NCBI GenBank assembly: GCA_002424575.1
Contig: DIKN01000104.1
Span: forward strand, 765 to 8,090
DNA length: 7,326 nucleotides
Direction: 5' to 3'
Source: Acholeplasmataceae bacterium UBA5617
GTDB lineage: Bacteria; Bacillota_I; Bacilli_A; Acholeplasmatales; Acholeplasmataceae
Within the stretch, counting starts at the first letter, position 1, and the number at the start of each line of letters is the position of its first letter. The translations under genes and the position numbers were made by a program. The notes under the pieces are model-generated. The model had not been told where the DNA came from and did not search any database. It worked only from the letters and a program-made list of their open reading frames with translations. This document shows positions 4,802-7,326 of the stretch, in pieces.

Positions 4802-5998
4802 ATGGCAAAAAAAACCGTTAGAGACATCGAAATCCAAGGCAAAAAAGTCTTGGTGCGTGTCGATTTTAATGTGCCCATGAAAAATGGTGAAATCACAGAT
4901 GAAAACCGTATTGTTGAAGCACTACCTACGATTAAATATATCATTGAACATCACGGTCGTGCGATTGTCTTTTCACATCTTGGACGTGTTAAAGATGAAT
5001 CAGACAAAGCTAAAAACAGCTTAGCGCCTGTTGCTAAACGTCTTTCTGAACATTTGAATCAACCTGTTAAATTCGTCCCTGTCACACGTGGTATCGAACT
5101 CGAAGTAGCCATTGCAGGATTAAAAAATGGCGAAGTGCTCATGTTTGAAAACACCCGTTTTGAAGACATCGATGGCAACAAGGAATCCAAAAACAACCCC
5201 GAATTAGGCCGTTATTGGGCATCGTTAGGTGATGTATTTGTCAATGATGCATTCGGTACAGCACACCGTGCAGCAGCATCGAATGTCGGGATTGCAGAAA
5301 ACATTAAAACAACCGTAGCAGGTTTCCTGCTCGAAAAGGAAATCAATTTTATTGGTGGAACATTAGAAAATCCCCAAAGACCTTTTGTCGCCATTTTGGG
5401 TGGTGCTAAAGTTTCTGATAAGATCGAAGTGATTCAAAACTTATTAAAGATTGCTGATAAAGTCATCATCGGTGGCGGCATGGCATTCACATTCTTCAAA
5501 GCGATGGGCTTAGAAGTAGGCAAGAGCCTGCTCGAAGTCGATAAAGTGGATTTAGCGAAAGAATTACTCCAACAAGCGAACGGCAAGATTGAACTTGGTG
5601 ATGATGTTTACACCGGAAAAGCATTTGATGCTGAAACTGAAAGAAACATAAGAAAAATTACAGCGATTCCTGCTGATGAAATGGGTTTAGATATTGGTCC
5701 AAACACCATCCATATTTTTAAATCTTATATCAAGGATGCAAAAACCGTGGTATGGAATGGACCTCTTGGTGTGTTCGAGTTTCCCAAATTTGCTGAAGGA
5801 ACAAAGAGTATAGCTCAAGCGATTGCATCGATTAAGAATCAAGCAACAACCATTATCGGTGGTGGTGATTCTGCAGCTGCGGTGATTCAATTTGGTTTAC
5901 AAGATGGTTTTACACACATCTCAACCGGTGGTGGTGCTTCCCTCGAATATCTTGAAGGTAAAGTGCTTCCAGGTATTGCATGTGTGAATGACAAATAA
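4802..5998 (+). CDS. pgk: Phosphoglycerate kinase
   Basis: Phosphoglycerate kinase is a cytoplasmic glycolytic enzyme that transfers the phosphate of 1,3-bisphosphoglycerate to ADP, giving ATP and 3-phosphoglycerate. The 398-residue length is normal for a bacterial monomeric Pgk. N-domain substrate-binding residues are visible: VRVDFNVP (Asp21, Asn23), Arg36, HLGR at 59-62, ENTRF with Arg119, and the GTAHRAA block with Arg156. C-domain nucleotide-binding motifs follow: GGAKVSDK at 200-207, GGGMAFTF from 224, NGPLGVFE at 319-326, GGGDSAAA at 353-360 and STGGGASLE near 374. The gene heads an operon and overlaps the next start by one base (TAATG). There is no gap gene directly upstream, unlike many gap-pgk-tpi operons. 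No anomalies are seen in the active site. Confidence 0.99.
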   Translation: MAKKTVRDIEIQGKKVLVRVDFNVPMKNGEITDENRIVEALPTIKYIIEHHGRAIVFSHLGRVKDESDKAKNSLAPVAKRLSEHLNQPVKFVPVTRGIELEVAIAGLKNGEVLMFENTRFEDIDGNKESKNNPELGRYWASLGDVFVNDAFGTAHRAAASNVGIAENIKTTVAGFLLEKEINFIGGTLENPQRPFVAILGGAKVSDKIEVIQNLLKIADKVIIGGGMAFTFFKAMGLEVGKSLLEVDKVDLAKELLQQANGKIELGDDVYTGKAFDAETERNIRKITAIPADEMGLDIGPNTIHIFKSYIKDAKTVVWNGPLGVFEFPKFAEGTKSIAQAIASIKNQATTIIGGGDSAAAVIQFGLQDGFTHISTGGGASLEYLEGKVLPGIACVNDK

Positions 5999-6537
5999 TG
6001 GATATCGGCAAGAAAATTCGTTCTTTACGTTTGGGCAACAACTTGACTCAAGAAGAACTTGCCAAACGTTTAGAGTTGACCAAAGGCTATATCTCTCAAA
6101 TCGAGAATAATCTCACCTCTCCTTCCATGCAAACGCTTTTTGCAATCCTTGAAGTGCTTGGCACGGATGTTCACGCCTTTTTCAGCAAAGAAGAAGAGCA
6201 AATATACGTGTATAAAAAAGAAGACTTCAATGTTAAAGTCAACGAAGATTTAAAGCATATGATCAGTTGGATTGTACCAAATGCGTTAAAATATGAAATG
6301 GAACCCATCATCATCGACATCGAACCAGGTGGACAATCTATCATGGATGATCCACATCCAGGTGAAGAATTTGGGTATGTACTTGAAGGCCAAGTCACAT
6401 TGGTCGTGAATAAAAAAAGATATACAATCAGAAAAGGCGAAACGTTTTACTATTTGGCAAATAAAGAGCACTACTTGATGAACACCAGTCAACTACATGC
6501 TAAAGTTTTGTGGATCAGCACGCCACCAATGTTCTAA
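5998..6537 (+). CDS. XRE-family regulator with C-terminal cupin sensor domain
   Basis: This 179-residue protein joins an N-terminal XRE/Cro-type HTH (residues 4-60; recognition region TQEELAKRLELTKGYISQIENN at 17-38 and the SPSMQTLFAILEVL helix) to a C-terminal cupin barrel (about 105-178). The cupin motif 1 reads D118-x-H120-x3-E124-x6-G131, with Asp in place of the first His. Motif 2 has G147, H158 and N162, so a metal site of Asp/His/Glu/His is possible. Such regulators usually bind a small molecule in the cupin pocket and control nearby genes. The ATG overlaps the pgk stop (TAATG) and has no clear ribosome binding site of its own, so translation is probably coupled to pgk. It sits inside a glycolytic operon, which suggests, but does not show, that it senses a metabolite and regulates this or related carbon genes. 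The ligand is unknown. Confidence 0.88.
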   Translation: MDIGKKIRSLRLGNNLTQEELAKRLELTKGYISQIENNLTSPSMQTLFAILEVLGTDVHAFFSKEEEQIYVYKKEDFNVKVNEDLKHMISWIVPNALKYEMEPIIIDIEPGGQSIMDDPHPGEEFGYVLEGQVTLVVNKKRYTIRKGETFYYLANKEHYLMNTSQLHAKVLWISTPPMF

Positions 6538-6550
6538 TGGAGGAATAACT

Positions 6551-6796
6551 ATGGAAAAAGAAATTATGATTAGAAGTACACAAGGACTGCACGCTGCTTT
6601 AGCAGCTAAGGTTGTTCAAACTGCATCCAAATATGCGGTCGAAATTGAATTGCATTACCACAACAAGATTGTTGACCTTAAATCCATCTTAGCACTGATG
6701 TCACTTGCAGTTCCACATGGCGAAAATGTGCGCATTGTTGCACGTGGTGCTCGCGCTGAAGAAGCCATCAAGGACGTCTCATCCATCTTAGGATAA
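6551..6796 (+). CDS. HPr-family protein with an atypical active-site loop
   Basis: The 81-residue product has the length and layout of HPr, the small phosphocarrier of the sugar phosphotransferase system. It starts at an ATG seven bases after GGAGG (6539-6543). The active-site His is retained as His14 in GLHAALAAKVV, but the canonical GLHARPA has become GLHAALA, so the conserved Arg and Pro that follow the His are Ala16 and Leu17. The regulatory site is kept: Ser45 in DLKSILALMSLAV matches HPr Ser46, the target of HPr kinase/phosphorylase, with the usual hydrophobic helix after it. The C-terminal helix EEAIKDVSSILG is typical. Since the Arg supports PTS phosphotransfer, this may be a mainly regulatory protein, somewhat like Bacillus Crh, which instead lost the His. 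It lies 13 bases after the cupin regulator and four before tpiA, so it is part of the glycolytic operon. A functional PTS cannot be inferred from it. Confidence 0.85.
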   Translation: MEKEIMIRSTQGLHAALAAKVVQTASKYAVEIELHYHNKIVDLKSILALMSLAVPHGENVRIVARGARAEEAIKDVSSILG

Positions 6797-6800
6797 CACT

Positions 6801-7326
6801 ATGAAAAGAAAGCCACTTATTGCAGGGAACTGGAAAATGTATAAGACTAAAGATGATGCACTAGCTTTCATCTATGCGGTCAATCTTGAAGTTCCTGATA
6901 AAGATATTGTCGAGTCAGTCATTTGTGCACCAGCTATCTTCTTAAGAGACCTTGTTAAACGTGAAGGGGAAAACTTGCGCATCGGTGCACAAAACATGCA
7001 TTATGCTGAAGAAGGTGCTTTTACCGGTGAAATATCAGCGGCTATGCTAAAGTCTTATGGTGTCGATTATGCGGTCATTGGGCACAGCGAACGTCGCGCT
7101 TATTTCAACGAAACCGATGATTCAGTTAACTTAAAGGTTATTACTGCTGTGAAAGAGGGGATTACACCGATCGTATGTGTAGGTGAATCACTTGAGATGC
7201 GTGAAACAGGGACAACCAATGCTTTCGTTAAAAAACAAGTTGAAAAAGCTTTTCAAAATGTTTCTGGAGAAGATATTTTAAAAACAGTTATCGCGTATGA
7301 GCCCATCTGGGCAATCGGTACTGGAC
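6801..7326 (+). CDS. tpiA: Triosephosphate isomerase (N-terminal 175 residues; cut by window end)
   Basis: Triosephosphate isomerase interconverts dihydroxyacetone phosphate and glyceraldehyde 3-phosphate in the cytoplasm. The visible 175 residues cover about two thirds of the (beta/alpha)8 barrel, usually near 250 residues. Catalytic and binding residues are all present: AGNWKM with Asn10 and Lys12, the electrophile His95 in VIGHSERR, the conserved Cys126 in IVCVGE, and the catalytic base Glu167 in AYEPIWAIGTG at the start of the flexible loop 6. AGGA at 6790-6793, overlapping the end of the HPr-like gene, is the ribosome binding site, and the gap between the genes is four bases, so the two are almost certainly cotranscribed. 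No frameshift or unusual substitution is seen. Confidence 0.98.
   Translation, partial: MKRKPLIAGNWKMYKTKDDALAFIYAVNLEVPDKDIVESVICAPAIFLRDLVKREGENLRIGAQNMHYAEEGAFTGEISAAMLKSYGVDYAVIGHSERRAYFNETDDSVNLKVITAVKEGITPIVCVGESLEMRETGTTNAFVKKQVEKAFQNVSGEDILKTVIAYEPIWAIGTG

Noticed and set aside
6497..6550. Upstream ATG extension of the HPr-like protein
   Set aside because: The frame is open back to 6497, but the extension overlaps the end of the cupin gene, adds residues absent from HPr proteins, and skips the strong GGAGG site placed for the ATG at 6551.
1..7326. CRISPR array, tRNA/rRNA, insertion sequence, phage or defence genes
   Set aside because: I found no spaced direct repeats, no RNA gene signatures, no transposase or integrase motifs and no terminal repeats. 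Codon use and gene packing appear uniform, which argues against recent insertion.

Overview
The window is a compact, moderately AT-rich chromosomal segment in which every convincing gene lies on the + strand. UGA works as a stop codon (ends of the genes at 902 and 4307) and Trp is encoded by UGG, so the code is standard rather than the Mycoplasma/Spiroplasma code. A sufB that closes a transcript, Mollicutes-like lipoproteins, extended -10 promoters of the form TGnTATAAT and an HPr-family gene suggest a Bacillota/Mycoplasmatota organism, perhaps Acholeplasma-like or Izemoplasma-like. This placement is an inference from sequence style, not a search result.

Layout: (1) 1-807 is the C-terminal part of SufB (Fe-S cluster assembly), closed by a strong hairpin terminator at 827-861. 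(2) 902-3023 is a three-gene unit: a lipoprotein with an intact trypsin-like catalytic triad, a second related lipoprotein whose three catalytic positions are all substituted, and a protein with a C-terminal PucR/CdaR-type helix-turn-helix. It ends in a terminator at 3022-3049. (3) 3103-4263 is a monocistronic MsmX/UgpC-type sugar-importer ATPase without permeases beside it, closed by a UUCG-loop terminator. (4) 4307-4717 is a small gene whose ribosome binding site begins only a few bases after that terminator's T-tract; its product resembles a short ComK, the competence transcription factor. Its 3' end carries a cluster of inverted repeats and its stop codon lies inside the -35 box of the next promoter. 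(5) 4802-7326 is a glycolytic operon: pgk, an XRE-cupin regulator overlapping pgk by one base, an HPr-like protein with an altered active-site motif, and tpiA, which runs off the end.

Functional reading: the right half couples two glycolytic enzymes to two likely regulatory proteins, next to an ATPase that probably powers sugar uptake. The left unit looks like a membrane-anchored protease/pseudoprotease pair with its own cytoplasmic DNA-binding protein. The most interesting points are the active/inactive protease pair with its regulator, the ComK-like protein behind a terminator, the palindrome cluster ahead of the pgk promoter, and the HPr-like protein that keeps His14 and Ser45 but lacks the usual Arg-Pro after the active-site His. 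There are no RNA genes, CRISPR arrays, insertion sequences or other mobile elements that I can see, and no gene-free stretch longer than about 100 bases.
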